Assembly (NCBI GenBank): GCA_018665385.1
Contig: JABJDN010000087.1
Location: 1 to 11,749 of the forward strand
Direction: 5' to 3'
DNA length: 11,749 bases
Source: Phycisphaerae bacterium
GTDB taxonomy: Bacteria; Planctomycetota; Phycisphaerae; Phycisphaerales; SM1A02
The position numbers and the translations under genes are program-made. Every line of letters begins with the position of its first letter. The stretch's first letter is position 1. This document shows, piece after piece, positions 1 through 6,653 of this stretch. The notes under the pieces were generated by a model. That model was not told where the DNA came from. It was given only the letters and a program-made list of their open reading frames with translations, and did no database searches.

Positions 1-215
1 CCTGCATCTTTCAGAGCAGCCTTCAGCGCGCGAGTTTGTAACTCAAATGTCCCCTCGTCTTCGCTGCAATACCGTCTTTCGATAATGCCTGTTCGCTGCT
101 CGATCCAATCTGGATCAACGCCAAAACGCGATGCCAATTCTTCGTTGCCTAAAATATTATCTGGAACAGATGAACCAGAACCAAGAATTCGAACGCCGCA
201 ATTTGGAAGGGTCAT
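1..215 (-). CDS. fabH: 3-oxoacyl-ACP synthase III (KAS III), N-terminal part
   Basis: Partial gene; the first 71 codons are visible and the rest lies beyond the left edge. Reading the minus strand from the ATG at 215-213 gives a start typical of FabH: an early beta strand followed by G-S-G-S-S-V-P, then a 'DWIEQRTGI-ERR' segment around residues 37-48, which is the family hallmark. KAS III condenses acetyl-CoA (or another acyl-CoA) with malonyl-ACP to begin fatty acid elongation in the cytoplasm. The catalytic Cys, His and Asn are outside the window and cannot be checked. The start overlaps the plsX stop in an ATGA tetranucleotide, so translation is probably coupled. The order plsX-fabH matches the widespread lipid-synthesis operon and supports the call. 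I cannot tell which acyl-CoA it prefers, nor whether the gene is intact downstream. Confidence 0.93.
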   Translation of the reverse strand, partial: MTLPNCGVRILGSGSSVPDNILGNEELASRFGVDPDWIEQRTGIIERRYCSEDEGTFELQTRALKAALKDA

Positions 216-1228
216 ACAAGACTCAATTCTTCAATCGTGGCAAGTTGTTCAACCATGTGTTTGTTCACTCCGGAATCTGCAAACTGCTTCACCCTTGTAA
301 TCGCGTTTGTAATTGTTCTTGCTTCTGAACTGCCGTGACAAATCATACTGATGCCGTTAACACCCAGCAATGGGGCTCCGCCATATTCGTGATAGTCATA
401 CTCTGCATAAAACTTTTGAATTACAGGCTTGAAAGCTTCTGCTAATGCTGGGTCTTCGGCAACATCAGATGCGATTTTCTTCAGCAAACCTGTTGCTAAC
501 CCTTCGGCAAGTTTAATACTTACGTTTCCAACAATGCCATCTGTTACAACAACGTCTGCACCACCATCAAACAGTGAGCGACCTTCGATATAACCAACAA
601 AGTTAAGCCCGGGAACCGAGCGCAACATGTCTCGCGCTTCTTTCAGGTTATTCGTACCTTTTTGTTCCTCGCCACCCACATTCATGAGTGCGACGCGAGG
701 GTTTTCAATCCCGAGAATTCGTTTTGCATAGACCTTGCCCATGACGCCATACTGGGCGAGATGAACAGATTTTGGCTCGATATTCGCGCCAACGTCTACG
801 AATGCAACCGTCCCTGCGAACGTTGGCACTGCTGCTGCAATACCTGGACGATGCACGTTTGGCAACCGTCGTAAATACATTTGGCTACCTGCAACAAATG
901 CACCTGTGTTTCCTGCTGAAATGACTGCATCAAGAGGGTTCTCTGCTTTTCGGGAACCGGCTTTGCACATGACTACGAGTGAACTGTCTTGCTTGCTTCG
1001 CACAGCATCCACAGGACTTTCATCCATCGCAATAAGTTCAGTAGTTCCTACAACTTCAACACTTGCAGGACCAATGTCCGTGTTTGCGATTGCTTCTTTA
1101 ATAATCGCTTCATCGCCGTACAAGACAACAACATCGTCTTTAGTTAATTGTGAAGTTGCTAGCAGCGCACCTTCTAAAATAGGGTGCGGAGCGTTATCGC
1201 CCCCCATCACATCAACGCCGATTCGCAT
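212..1228 (-). CDS. plsX: Phosphate acyltransferase PlsX
   Basis: 338 aa, normal length for PlsX. The enzyme converts acyl-ACP plus inorganic phosphate into acyl-phosphate, the donor used by PlsY to make lysophosphatidate; it is a peripheral membrane enzyme. The sequence opens with the family signature 'GVDVMGGDNAP' (residues 4-14). It also has the 'SAGNTGA' loop near residues 104-110, a 'VDVGAN' segment near 144-149, 'NVGGEEQKGT' near 183-192, 'DGIVGN' near 230-235 and 'YGGAPLLGVNG' near 282-292, all regular PlsX motifs. The ATG at 1228 lies 6 bases after the rpmF stop with no clear ribosome binding site, so it is probably read by coupling to rpmF. Its stop overlaps the fabH start. No frameshift or missing motif was seen. 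Confidence 0.97.
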   Translation of the reverse strand: MRIGVDVMGGDNAPHPILEGALLATSQLTKDDVVVLYGDEAIIKEAIANTDIGPASVEVVGTTELIAMDESPVDAVRSKQDSSLVVMCKAGSRKAENPLDAVISAGNTGAFVAGSQMYLRRLPNVHRPGIAAAVPTFAGTVAFVDVGANIEPKSVHLAQYGVMGKVYAKRILGIENPRVALMNVGGEEQKGTNNLKEARDMLRSVPGLNFVGYIEGRSLFDGGADVVVTDGIVGNVSIKLAEGLATGLLKKIASDVAEDPALAEAFKPVIQKFYAEYDYHEYGGAPLLGVNGISMICHGSSEARTITNAITRVKQFADSGVNKHMVEQLATIEELSLV

Positions 1229-1234
1229 GTACTG

Positions 1235-1414
1235 TTACGCCTTAGTGGCTTTTACTTGAAGACCTGGTCGTACAAAACCACAACTTGGGCACGAACGGTG
1301 GGGCAAGCGATTGCTGCCACAGTTAGGACATGTAGTCAAGTTAATGCTGTTAAGTGCGTGGTGTGAGCGACGCTTTCGCTTACGCGCAGGGGATGTTCGT
1401 AGTTTTGGGAGCAT
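1235..1414 (-). CDS. rpmF: 50S ribosomal protein L32 (four-cysteine form)
   Basis: 59 codons. The product begins M-L-P-K followed by a very basic stretch (residues 11-19, R-K-R-K-R-R-S-H-H) and then two CxxC pairs (C29/C32 and C42/C45) separated by an 'LPH' stretch. That is the L32 layout: an rRNA-binding basic tail and a zinc ribbon. All four cysteines are present, so this is the zinc-binding form and not a cysteine-free paralogue. A purine-rich Shine-Dalgarno-like stretch (GAAGAAGG, 8 to 12 bases before the ATG) precedes the start. It is the first gene of the rpmF-plsX-fabH unit, six bases ahead of plsX. The yceD (DUF177) gene that often sits just upstream in other bacteria is missing here; its place is taken by a promoter and the terminator of the neighbouring operon. 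Confidence 0.95.
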   Translation of the reverse strand: MLPKLRTSPARKRKRRSHHALNSINLTTCPNCGSNRLPHRSCPSCGFVRPGLQVKATKA

Positions 1415-1431
1415 CGTTCTATACCTTCTTC

Positions 1432-1452
1432 AAAAATGACTCATTGTGAGTC
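1432..1452 (-). terminator. Terminator-like hairpin in the rpmF leader (possible attenuator)
   Basis: On the minus strand a perfect 6-bp stem (GACTCA/TGAGTC, 1447-1452 with 1438-1443) closes a 3-base loop (CAA) and is followed after one A by five T (1432-1436). It lies between the predicted transcription start (about 1462) and the rpmF ATG (1414). The stem is short with only three G-C pairs, so it would be a weak terminator at best. It might act in attenuation or as an RNA structure at the 5' end. Confidence 0.35.
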
Positions 1453-1468
1453 GTTGGTTGAATGCGTA

Positions 1469-1497
1469 ATTGTAGCAAAATTCGAACCAATTCGCCA
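1469..1497 (-). promoter_or_regulatory. Promoter of the rpmF-plsX-fabH operon
   Basis: On the minus strand there is a -10 box TACAAT (1474-1469) directly preceded by TGC, giving an extended -10. A poor -35 candidate, TGGCGA (1497-1492, 3 of 6 matches to consensus), lies 17 bases upstream. The predicted start near 1462 leaves a leader of about 48 bases before the rpmF ATG. The position, just after the terminator of the upstream operon, fits an independent promoter. The motif was read by eye and not scored. Confidence 0.55.
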
Positions 1498-1615
1498 CAA
1501 CGGCACAGAACTGCATCCCCTCACTTTTTTGTGCCATGTAACGTTTTCAGACCGAATAGGCTATTTTCAGGCAATTCGCATGGCATTCGTGCATGTGCCC
1601 CCACGTTTGATCGAT

Positions 1616-1645
1616 AAAAAAACAGGCACCTTACGGTGCCTGTTT
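1616..1645 (-). terminator. Intrinsic terminator of the membrane-cluster operon
   Basis: A perfect 11-bp stem, AAACAGGCACC (1645-1635) with GGTGCCTGTTT (1630-1620), encloses a GTAA loop. On the minus strand it runs directly into a run of T (the A run 1616-1622, partly in the stem base). It begins 23 bases after the stop codon of the last membrane-protein gene. The opposite side lacks a T run of similar quality, so it works mainly for minus-strand transcription. Confidence 0.92.
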
Positions 1646-1667
1646 GTAATTTTGGTTAAAAGTAAAC

Positions 1668-2627
1668 TCAACTGCTTGGAATAAAGTGGAGCCAATCACC
1701 GAATAGGAATTCGAGGCGGGCTGCCAACAGTGCGATACGTCCCATCACGGTGTACCCAAAGGAAGCACCGAATGTAATCATGAGGAACCAAATGCCGATG
1801 CGAGCAGCCTTCCCTACCAAGCCTTTATGCTCAATCGAGAAGAAGAAATATACCATCGCTGTAAGCGTCGCAATAGTCAACAGAAACGCATTGAAGGTTG
1901 GCCAGAGTTCAAAACCGTTCTCTCCAGTTACCCAAAGCGGAACAATTCCAGCCTTAATTTGTGCAACAAGGTCTGCTTCGACATAACCAATCATACGATA
2001 CCCCGCAGTGATGCCAATAAAGAATGCTATTGGCCAGCGGCTAATCCAACCACCTGATGGTGCCAGTTGGAACAACAACATAATGATGAGCAGAGCAGGA
2101 ACAATGTACAACCATTGCGTACCTGCAGAAACATCCATGCCTGGAAGGAACAGAGACTGCACGGTGTCTGGCATTAATTTGCCCCACAAGTTTGGAACGA
2201 ATACATCCCAAAGTCCAATGACCATCACATAGGCTGCAGATGTTCCTACAACCATTGCCTCAGCAAATTTGTATGCTGGATTGTCGCCAACAAGGAACGA
2301 AAGAATAAACAACGTAAACATTGCAGCAACCCAGAGGCCAATTGTCCTCGACCAACTCAACGAAGCTGAATCACTTTCAATAACCTCTTGTGTAAGTTCG
2401 CTATCTGGAACAACATCGTAGGTAGTCCATTCTATGTCGCCGTCTGCTGGGGTTGCAGTAGCGGAGTAGCCACCGTCGTCATCAAGTGTGAATGCATGAT
2501 GTTCAGGAGTTACCCAGACTTGGCCTGTTCGAGAAGTACTCATGCTATAGATCAACATGATTGCACCGATGATGAAAATAACTCCCCATATCAATGCATT
2601 TGATTTTTTTGGTGTGTCAGTACTCAT
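1668..2627 (-). CDS. Conserved polytopic membrane protein (about 7 TM), last gene of the cluster
   Basis: 319 aa; I do not recognise a named function. Visible layout: a short basic N-terminus, TM helix at about 11-28, then a 65-residue polar segment (30-95, many Asp, Thr and Ser) that should lie outside the membrane. After that come helices at roughly 95-112, 122-141, 172-187, 197-215, 244-263 and 276-296, ending with a hydrophobic, amphipathic-looking tail ('LLAARLEFLFG', 300-310). No catalytic or metal-binding motif stands out. The ATG shares its first base with the stop of the upstream gene (TAATG), and a GAGGT ribosome binding site sits 8 bases before it. As the last gene before a strong terminator, and tightly joined to two other membrane-protein genes, it is probably a subunit of the same complex. 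Whether it transports something or only scaffolds the complex cannot be told. Confidence 0.85.
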   Translation of the reverse strand: MSTDTPKKSNALIWGVIFIIGAIMLIYSMSTSRTGQVWVTPEHHAFTLDDDGGYSATATPADGDIEWTTYDVVPDSELTQEVIESDSASLSWSRTIGLWVAAMFTLFILSFLVGDNPAYKFAEAMVVGTSAAYVMVIGLWDVFVPNLWGKLMPDTVQSLFLPGMDVSAGTQWLYIVPALLIIMLLFQLAPSGGWISRWPIAFFIGITAGYRMIGYVEADLVAQIKAGIVPLWVTGENGFELWPTFNAFLLTIATLTAMVYFFFSIEHKGLVGKAARIGIWFLMITFGASFGYTVMGRIALLAARLEFLFGDWLHFIPSS

Positions 2628-3478
2628 TACGCGAGACCTCGCTTTCTACTAACAAAGAAAATCCAATTACCGATGATAATTAAAACAATCATCAGACTGT
2701 GTGCGACCAACTGGGGTCCCATCCTTCGTTTTGCTTCTTGAGCTTTAGGATTATCCGCGATTGATGGGTATGCCTCATCGATCGCGGCTTCGTATTCTGC
2801 AGCCGCTTTAATCGCGCCGAGCACGCCAGCGAGTTGCTCTGGAATGTATGGATACATTTGTGGTGCTTGCACGCCCGTGCAACCTGAAACAGTTTTGATA
2901 CCAAATGGCGTTGCAGCAAACTGCACCCATTGTTTTGTACCAGGGTCACCCGCTGAAACATTCACAATCAAATCCATATCTTGAATGTTCTTTATGTTCT
3001 TTGTTAGCGGGATGTCATCTAATGGAACACCTTTGGAGTCCATTGGGAACATACCGCGAAGGTCTTGTGTAATCATTCGGATAACTGCTTCGCCACCAGC
3101 TTTGTAATCGAACTTGACGTAATCGACGCCGTACACCAAATTTGGGTACTCGCTCTCAATTGTATCAATGCTCAAGTCAACCATTGGTGAACCAAGAGGC
3201 CAGAGTGCCATGTAGAATTGCTTGTGCCCTTTGATAGAACAATGCCGAGTAAACGCTTGCGCCATGGGTAGGAGCTCTCCCTGCGATGCAGGGTCAAAGT
3301 CGTAGGACAACAAGATGTTTGAGCCATCTGGCAATTCGTCAATTGAATCAAAAACCATTTTGGCTTGCTTTGAAACAACTTCAGGAAATACAGTGCCGAA
3401 AAGAATGGGAATAGTCACTGCCAAGAACATTGACAGGAAAATCCAACGACGATCTAAGTTTTGGAGTGTATGTAACAT
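2627..3478 (-). CDS. Conserved membrane-anchored protein with two terminal TM helices and a large central domain
   Basis: 283 aa; function unknown. It starts with 'NLDRRWIF' and a TM helix (about 12-31), followed by a soluble domain of about 220 residues (35-255), a second TM helix (about 257-276) and a basic end (SRKRGLA). The positive-inside rule (RR before the first helix, RKR after the second) puts both termini in the cytoplasm and the central domain outside. The domain contains 'NILLSYDFDP' (54-63), 'GVDYVKFDYKAGGE' (117-130), 'DLIVNVSAG' (169-177) and 'GVQAPQMYPYI' (202-212), with a Rossmann-like alternation of strands and helices, but I see no known active-site motif. The ATG is 3 bases after the upstream stop. 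It sits between two polytopic membrane proteins, so I infer it is an extracytoplasmic subunit of one complex. Confidence 0.85.
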   Translation of the reverse strand: MLHTLQNLDRRWIFLSMFLAVTIPILFGTVFPEVVSKQAKMVFDSIDELPDGSNILLSYDFDPASQGELLPMAQAFTRHCSIKGHKQFYMALWPLGSPMVDLSIDTIESEYPNLVYGVDYVKFDYKAGGEAVIRMITQDLRGMFPMDSKGVPLDDIPLTKNIKNIQDMDLIVNVSAGDPGTKQWVQFAATPFGIKTVSGCTGVQAPQMYPYIPEQLAGVLGAIKAAAEYEAAIDEAYPSIADNPKAQEAKRRMGPQLVAHSLMIVLIIIGNWIFFVSRKRGLA

Positions 3479-3481
3479 GAT

Positions 3482-4177
3482 TTAATCTTGCCCCAAGTAT
3501 GATCGGTCAACGCCGAGTAGGATTCGTAGTGAAGTTGCAACAACGCCAAGTGCGATACCAATCGTAATAGCCCGCGTGCCTCCGGTATTTGGAATCTCCA
3601 TAATCCAAACAGTCAGATTATCAAAGCGTAACCATTGCATGGATTCTGGAAGCCAGCCTTCAAAGAGCCAAACGCCAGCGTACGTGCGACCGAGCAAGAC
3701 AACACCTGCTGTAATCAGAAGCAAAGTAGCCTCTGTATTTTTTGCGCGGAATGCGCGGAATGCTGCCGTTGCCACATAGAACGCAAGCATCGCAAACATC
3801 ATCGATGTCAAAGGCACGACCATGTGTTGGTAAATCCACCACAATCCTGAACCGCTTTCAAGGTAATACCCTGACCAAGCGTAGTCGGGAGTTAACGGGT
3901 TTGGATTCACGCCCATTTTGAACATACCAATAATGAGTGTCGCAATAAAACAAACTATGGTCACTACTGAGTAACCCCAGCCTTTGCGTTGTCCAGAAAC
4001 TTTCATAAGGTGAAGTTTCAACAGGTTTCCACCACCTAAAATCATGGCGCCAACTGCAAGAATATTAAACCATTCTTGTGCAGTTAAGCCCCAACTCTCA
4101 GCGAAGGGAATGAAATTTGCAATAAGCAGAACGAAGCCTGCGACAATTGCAATAATGAGTGGGACTGTTCTTTTCAC
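3482..4177 (-). CDS. Conserved six-TM membrane protein
   Basis: 231 aa, no recognised family. Predicted helices are at about 5-24, 35-55, 68-88, 114-137, 149-167 and 200-220, with basic loops after helices 2 and 4 (K54, K59, R64, K65; R141, R144, K146), giving both termini in the cytoplasm. An aromatic, proline-rich loop (91-113, 'NPNPLTPDYAWSGYY') lies outside. The start codon is GTG, overlapping the stop of the preceding gene as GTGA; a strong ribosome binding site (GAGGGAG, 7 bases upstream) supports this start. Proposed role: a membrane subunit of the same complex as its neighbours. There are no charged residues inside the helices that would indicate a known transporter class. Confidence 0.85.
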   Translation of the reverse strand: MKRTVPLIIAIVAGFVLLIANFIPFAESWGLTAQEWFNILAVGAMILGGGNLLKLHLMKVSGQRKGWGYSVVTIVCFIATLIIGMFKMGVNPNPLTPDYAWSGYYLESGSGLWWIYQHMVVPLTSMMFAMLAFYVATAAFRAFRAKNTEATLLLITAGVVLLGRTYAGVWLFEGWLPESMQWLRFDNLTVWIMEIPNTGGTRAITIGIALGVVATSLRILLGVDRSYLGQD

Positions 4178-5493
4178 GAGTCATCTCCCTCTGTGTCTGT
4201 GTTGCCGCCACCAAAGGAACCAAGCCCCTCGCTACCGAGCATATTGTTGTTTATGTATCCGAGTGCGCCACTCCCAAAACCTGCACTCTCTGTTGATTGA
4301 GTAAGCGACACTGTTGTAGCGAAGAAAAGGCCGATGACCAGAATCAAAACACTAAAGAATTTGCCGTAATCTTGACCCTTCAGTGAACCGATTTGTAAAG
4401 GGTCACCAGAAAGGTACGCAGATGCAGCAAAGAACTCTTCGCCAATCAACGTATAGTCGCAAGAAGCAACAAAGAACGGCAACTGACTCGGCATCGCTGT
4501 GCCTGCGACTTGAATTGCGCCGATGAAGTTGCCGGTTTCAGCAAGAATAAGTGATTCTGCATAAAAACCACCCATGTAAATACATGCTGCTGGCTCTTCG
4601 CGAACCATGTAGCCAGTCACGCCAGCAACAAATGCAAATTGTTCGTCTGTTAAGTAGTGAATTTTATCTGGCTGGTACGCGTCTGGAGCACCCGCTGCGA
4701 GATACGCCGATTCCACTGTTTCACGGGCTGCTGCCATAACTAACGAGCGGCAAGTTGGCACTTCAATTTGCGCGCCATACTCCGCTGCAGTTTTCGCAAC
4801 TCTCGACAGGACTGTTAACCCCGCAAGAGTCTGGATTTCGTTGATATCTTGAATACCAGTAACAAACAATACAGGACGTCCCATTTCTGTCGCACGACCA
4901 ACTGCTTCGTCAATCGCTTCAAGGCCAGCAATTTTACGCACCCACAATGTCTTGCCAGACCGTGCTTCATTAATAAAATACGCAACGAAACCGCCAAAGA
5001 CCAGCATAAATATCGCAAGCCACGCTTTGGAAGAATCAAACATTTGCATTTCAGGAACAACTGTAGTAGTTGCTTCAACCCAATTTGAAGCATCGCCTTG
5101 ATTATCAATTGCACAAATACGGTAGTTGTATGTCCAACCCAATTCTACAGTTCTGTCTACAAAGCTAGAATCGCCCGCTCCGGCTTCAGTGATTACTCTC
5201 CATTGAGAATCCTCACCATCTACTTCCTTGCCATTTGCATCCAGTGTGGTGATTCGCTCCACTGAATACGTCGCAACTATCGTCGAGGGATCTACCAGCG
5301 TGACATCTGCGAGCAAGGGGTTAAAAATATCGGTGTTCGAAAGAGACCATTGAAGGTCTACCGATTTACCCGAATCATCAGGCGTGTCTTGAACAGACAA
5401 ATCGCTCGGTGGTGCGGGTGCTTGTGCAGTTGCAACATTCGCTAGAGCTAGCGTTGCAAATACAGCGGTTATGAACGGTATTCGTTTTCTCAT
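4174..5493 (-). CDS. FN3-like / DUF6754-like membrane protein with signal peptide
   Basis: 439 aa. Residues 1-23 form a signal peptide (basic KR, hydrophobic core, A-T-A before Q24). About 25-147 resembles a fibronectin type III beta sandwich, with 'VDLQWS' early and 'YNYRICAIDNQGDAS' late, so this part is probably exported. A TM helix follows (156-174). Residues 185-370 form a conserved alpha/beta domain I recall as DUF6754, with 'KIAGLEAIDEAVGRATEMG' (187-205), 'GRPVLFVTG' (205-213), 'LSRVAKTAAEYGAQIEVPTCRSL' split over 229-251 and 'ACIYMGGFYAES' (303-314). It should lie in the cytoplasm. A second helix (379-396) leads to a Gly/Ser-rich acidic tail outside. A GGAAAG ribosome binding site precedes the ATG, after a 33-base gap that is the largest inside the cluster. 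The molecular role is unknown; the layout suggests an outside-sensing or outside-anchored component with a cytoplasmic domain near the ATPase. Confidence 0.85.
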   Translation of the reverse strand: MRKRIPFITAVFATLALANVATAQAPAPPSDLSVQDTPDDSGKSVDLQWSLSNTDIFNPLLADVTLVDPSTIVATYSVERITTLDANGKEVDGEDSQWRVITEAGAGDSSFVDRTVELGWTYNYRICAIDNQGDASNWVEATTTVVPEMQMFDSSKAWLAIFMLVFGGFVAYFINEARSGKTLWVRKIAGLEAIDEAVGRATEMGRPVLFVTGIQDINEIQTLAGLTVLSRVAKTAAEYGAQIEVPTCRSLVMAAARETVESAYLAAGAPDAYQPDKIHYLTDEQFAFVAGVTGYMVREEPAACIYMGGFYAESLILAETGNFIGAIQVAGTAMPSQLPFFVASCDYTLIGEEFFAASAYLSGDPLQIGSLKGQDYGKFFSVLILVIGLFFATTVSLTQSTESAGFGSGALGYINNNMLGSEGLGSFGGGNTDTEGDDS

Positions 5494-5526
5494 ACGTGCT
5501 TTCCAGGGTTTCGGGATGTAGTTTGG

Positions 5527-6648
5527 TTAGGCTTCAATAAGTTCAACATTCGCTCTGGGCACAATAACCGATTCCCCACTTGTTAGTTCAACTTCAAGGA
5601 CTCGAGCCTTTGAACCAGAACCAAGAACATGCGGGTCATGCGGAAGTGCTTTAACTTTTCCGAGCATTCCAAAGTAAGGATCACGAATAATTCGTAGAGG
5701 CAAGCCGATATCAAGGTACCCGCCAGCATGTTCGGACTCCTCTTCGCAATCCCCTGCTTCTAAAGGAATTATGATCTCTGGGCGCATTACGCCAGCGCGG
5801 ATTTGCGTCGCACCATTCACGGATGCTTCTTGTCCTTCAAACCGCTTTAGAAGAGTAAAGGTACGCGTAGCCATTGCAATATCGCCAAAGCCTTCCGTCA
5901 CGATGACTGTGATGCCTTTTTTCTCACTGCCAGTAATCGCCACACCAAGATCGTACCCAAGAAACTCTTTTAAATCTTGGTCGTCCATACCGCCGCCAAT
6001 AAGTGCAACGGCTCCCACCTTGCGAGCGGCTTCAATTGCATCGTCGGTAAGGCGAGCGCCACCTATGACAACGCACCCCTTCATATCTGCAGTAATGTTT
6101 TCAGCGGTTACCGTTTCGTCGCAGTTTTGAACGGCTAACTTTATTGGGCCACTCGTTTCACCACCGATACCGAAGATGCCTTGAATGAATGCAACGTCCG
6201 TTTCGATAGTGCAACCAATTTCAGGGTTCACAGCAGTAACTTTGCCCGTTACATATGCTTTCACTTCTACGGGAATATCTGGACCACGAAGAATGACTTG
6301 GCCTGTAACCTCCGACACAGTTTCAATTGTGCCCGTGTACGGGGACTTATAAATCTTTTTAAACTTTCCAAAGAAACCCGCTGTCTCAGCAAGTGGTTCG
6401 CCCACTGTAACTTTCCCGCCTTCTTTTTGAAGCATCAAACTTGCAACATCTTTCGGTGGGACAGCAAGAAGGTTTGCCATGTTGAGTGGATATACATCGC
6501 CTGGCATGTAGGTTGCTGCAACAATTTTATCAGCGTTTACCGAATCGCCAACTTGAACCATCACGTCGCCTTTAATTGGCAACATGCGCACAATTGTATG
6601 CGCCATGCGACTTGTTACTTTTAATCCTGGGGTATATGCGTTTGCCAT
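5527..6648 (-). CDS. Barrel-sandwich (RnfC-like) protein with C-terminal KOW-like domain
   Basis: 373 aa, soluble, no signal peptide. The N-terminal 130 residues contain two repeats of the biotinyl/lipoyl-like barrel-sandwich pattern: 'KGDVMVQVGDSVNADKIVA' (26-44) and 'GGKVTVGEPLAE' (77-88), followed by 'KSPYTGTIETV' (101-111) and 'GQVILRGPDIPV' (116-127). There is no lysine in an MKM-type biotin/lipoyl site, so it is not a carrier protein. The middle (190-300) is alpha/beta with glycine-rich turns ('CVVIGGARL', 'VALIGGGMDDQDL'). Residues 317-371 look like a KOW/NusG-type barrel ('LRIIRDPYFGMLGKVKAL', then 'VIVPRANVELIE'). There are no CxxC pairs, so unlike true RnfC it should not hold iron-sulfur clusters. 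It starts 5 bases after the ATPase stop without a clear ribosome binding site. I infer that it is a cytosolic linker between ATPase and membrane parts. Confidence 0.85.
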   Translation of the reverse strand: MANAYTPGLKVTSRMAHTIVRMLPIKGDVMVQVGDSVNADKIVAATYMPGDVYPLNMANLLAVPPKDVASLMLQKEGGKVTVGEPLAETAGFFGKFKKIYKSPYTGTIETVSEVTGQVILRGPDIPVEVKAYVTGKVTAVNPEIGCTIETDVAFIQGIFGIGGETSGPIKLAVQNCDETVTAENITADMKGCVVIGGARLTDDAIEAARKVGAVALIGGGMDDQDLKEFLGYDLGVAITGSEKKGITVIVTEGFGDIAMATRTFTLLKRFEGQEASVNGATQIRAGVMRPEIIIPLEAGDCEEESEHAGGYLDIGLPLRIIRDPYFGMLGKVKALPHDPHVLGSGSKARVLEVELTSGESVIVPRANVELIEA

Positions 6649-6653
6649 AATTG

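Larger units (their letters stand above)
1415..1667. other. Intergenic region between two minus-strand operons
   Basis: 253 bases without a credible gene. From right to left it holds the terminator of the membrane-cluster operon, about 115 bases with no clear element (including an imperfect repeat around GCATTCG at 1571-1598), the rpmF promoter and the rpmF leader hairpin. The plus-strand reading frame across it has no family resemblance and runs through the terminator, so I do not call it a gene. Confidence 0.6.

Noticed and set aside
1436..1684. Plus-strand open frame of 82 codons in the intergenic region
   Set aside because: It runs through the rpmF promoter and the terminator hairpin and has no recognisable protein features or ribosome binding site; it exists only because stops are absent by chance.
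2692..2961. Minus-strand 89-codon frame overlapping the two-TM protein gene
   Set aside because: Alternative frame inside a longer coding region that has coherent membrane helices and correct junctions with both neighbours.
5771..6130. Plus-strand open frame of 119 codons
   Set aside because: Antisense to the same minus-strand gene; the Ser/Pro/Ala-rich composition is a typical shadow product.
6181..6624. Plus-strand open frame of 147 codons
   Set aside because: It lies entirely inside the well-supported barrel-sandwich protein gene on the minus strand, and its translation is rich in Cys, His and Asn with no domain pattern, as expected of an antisense shadow.
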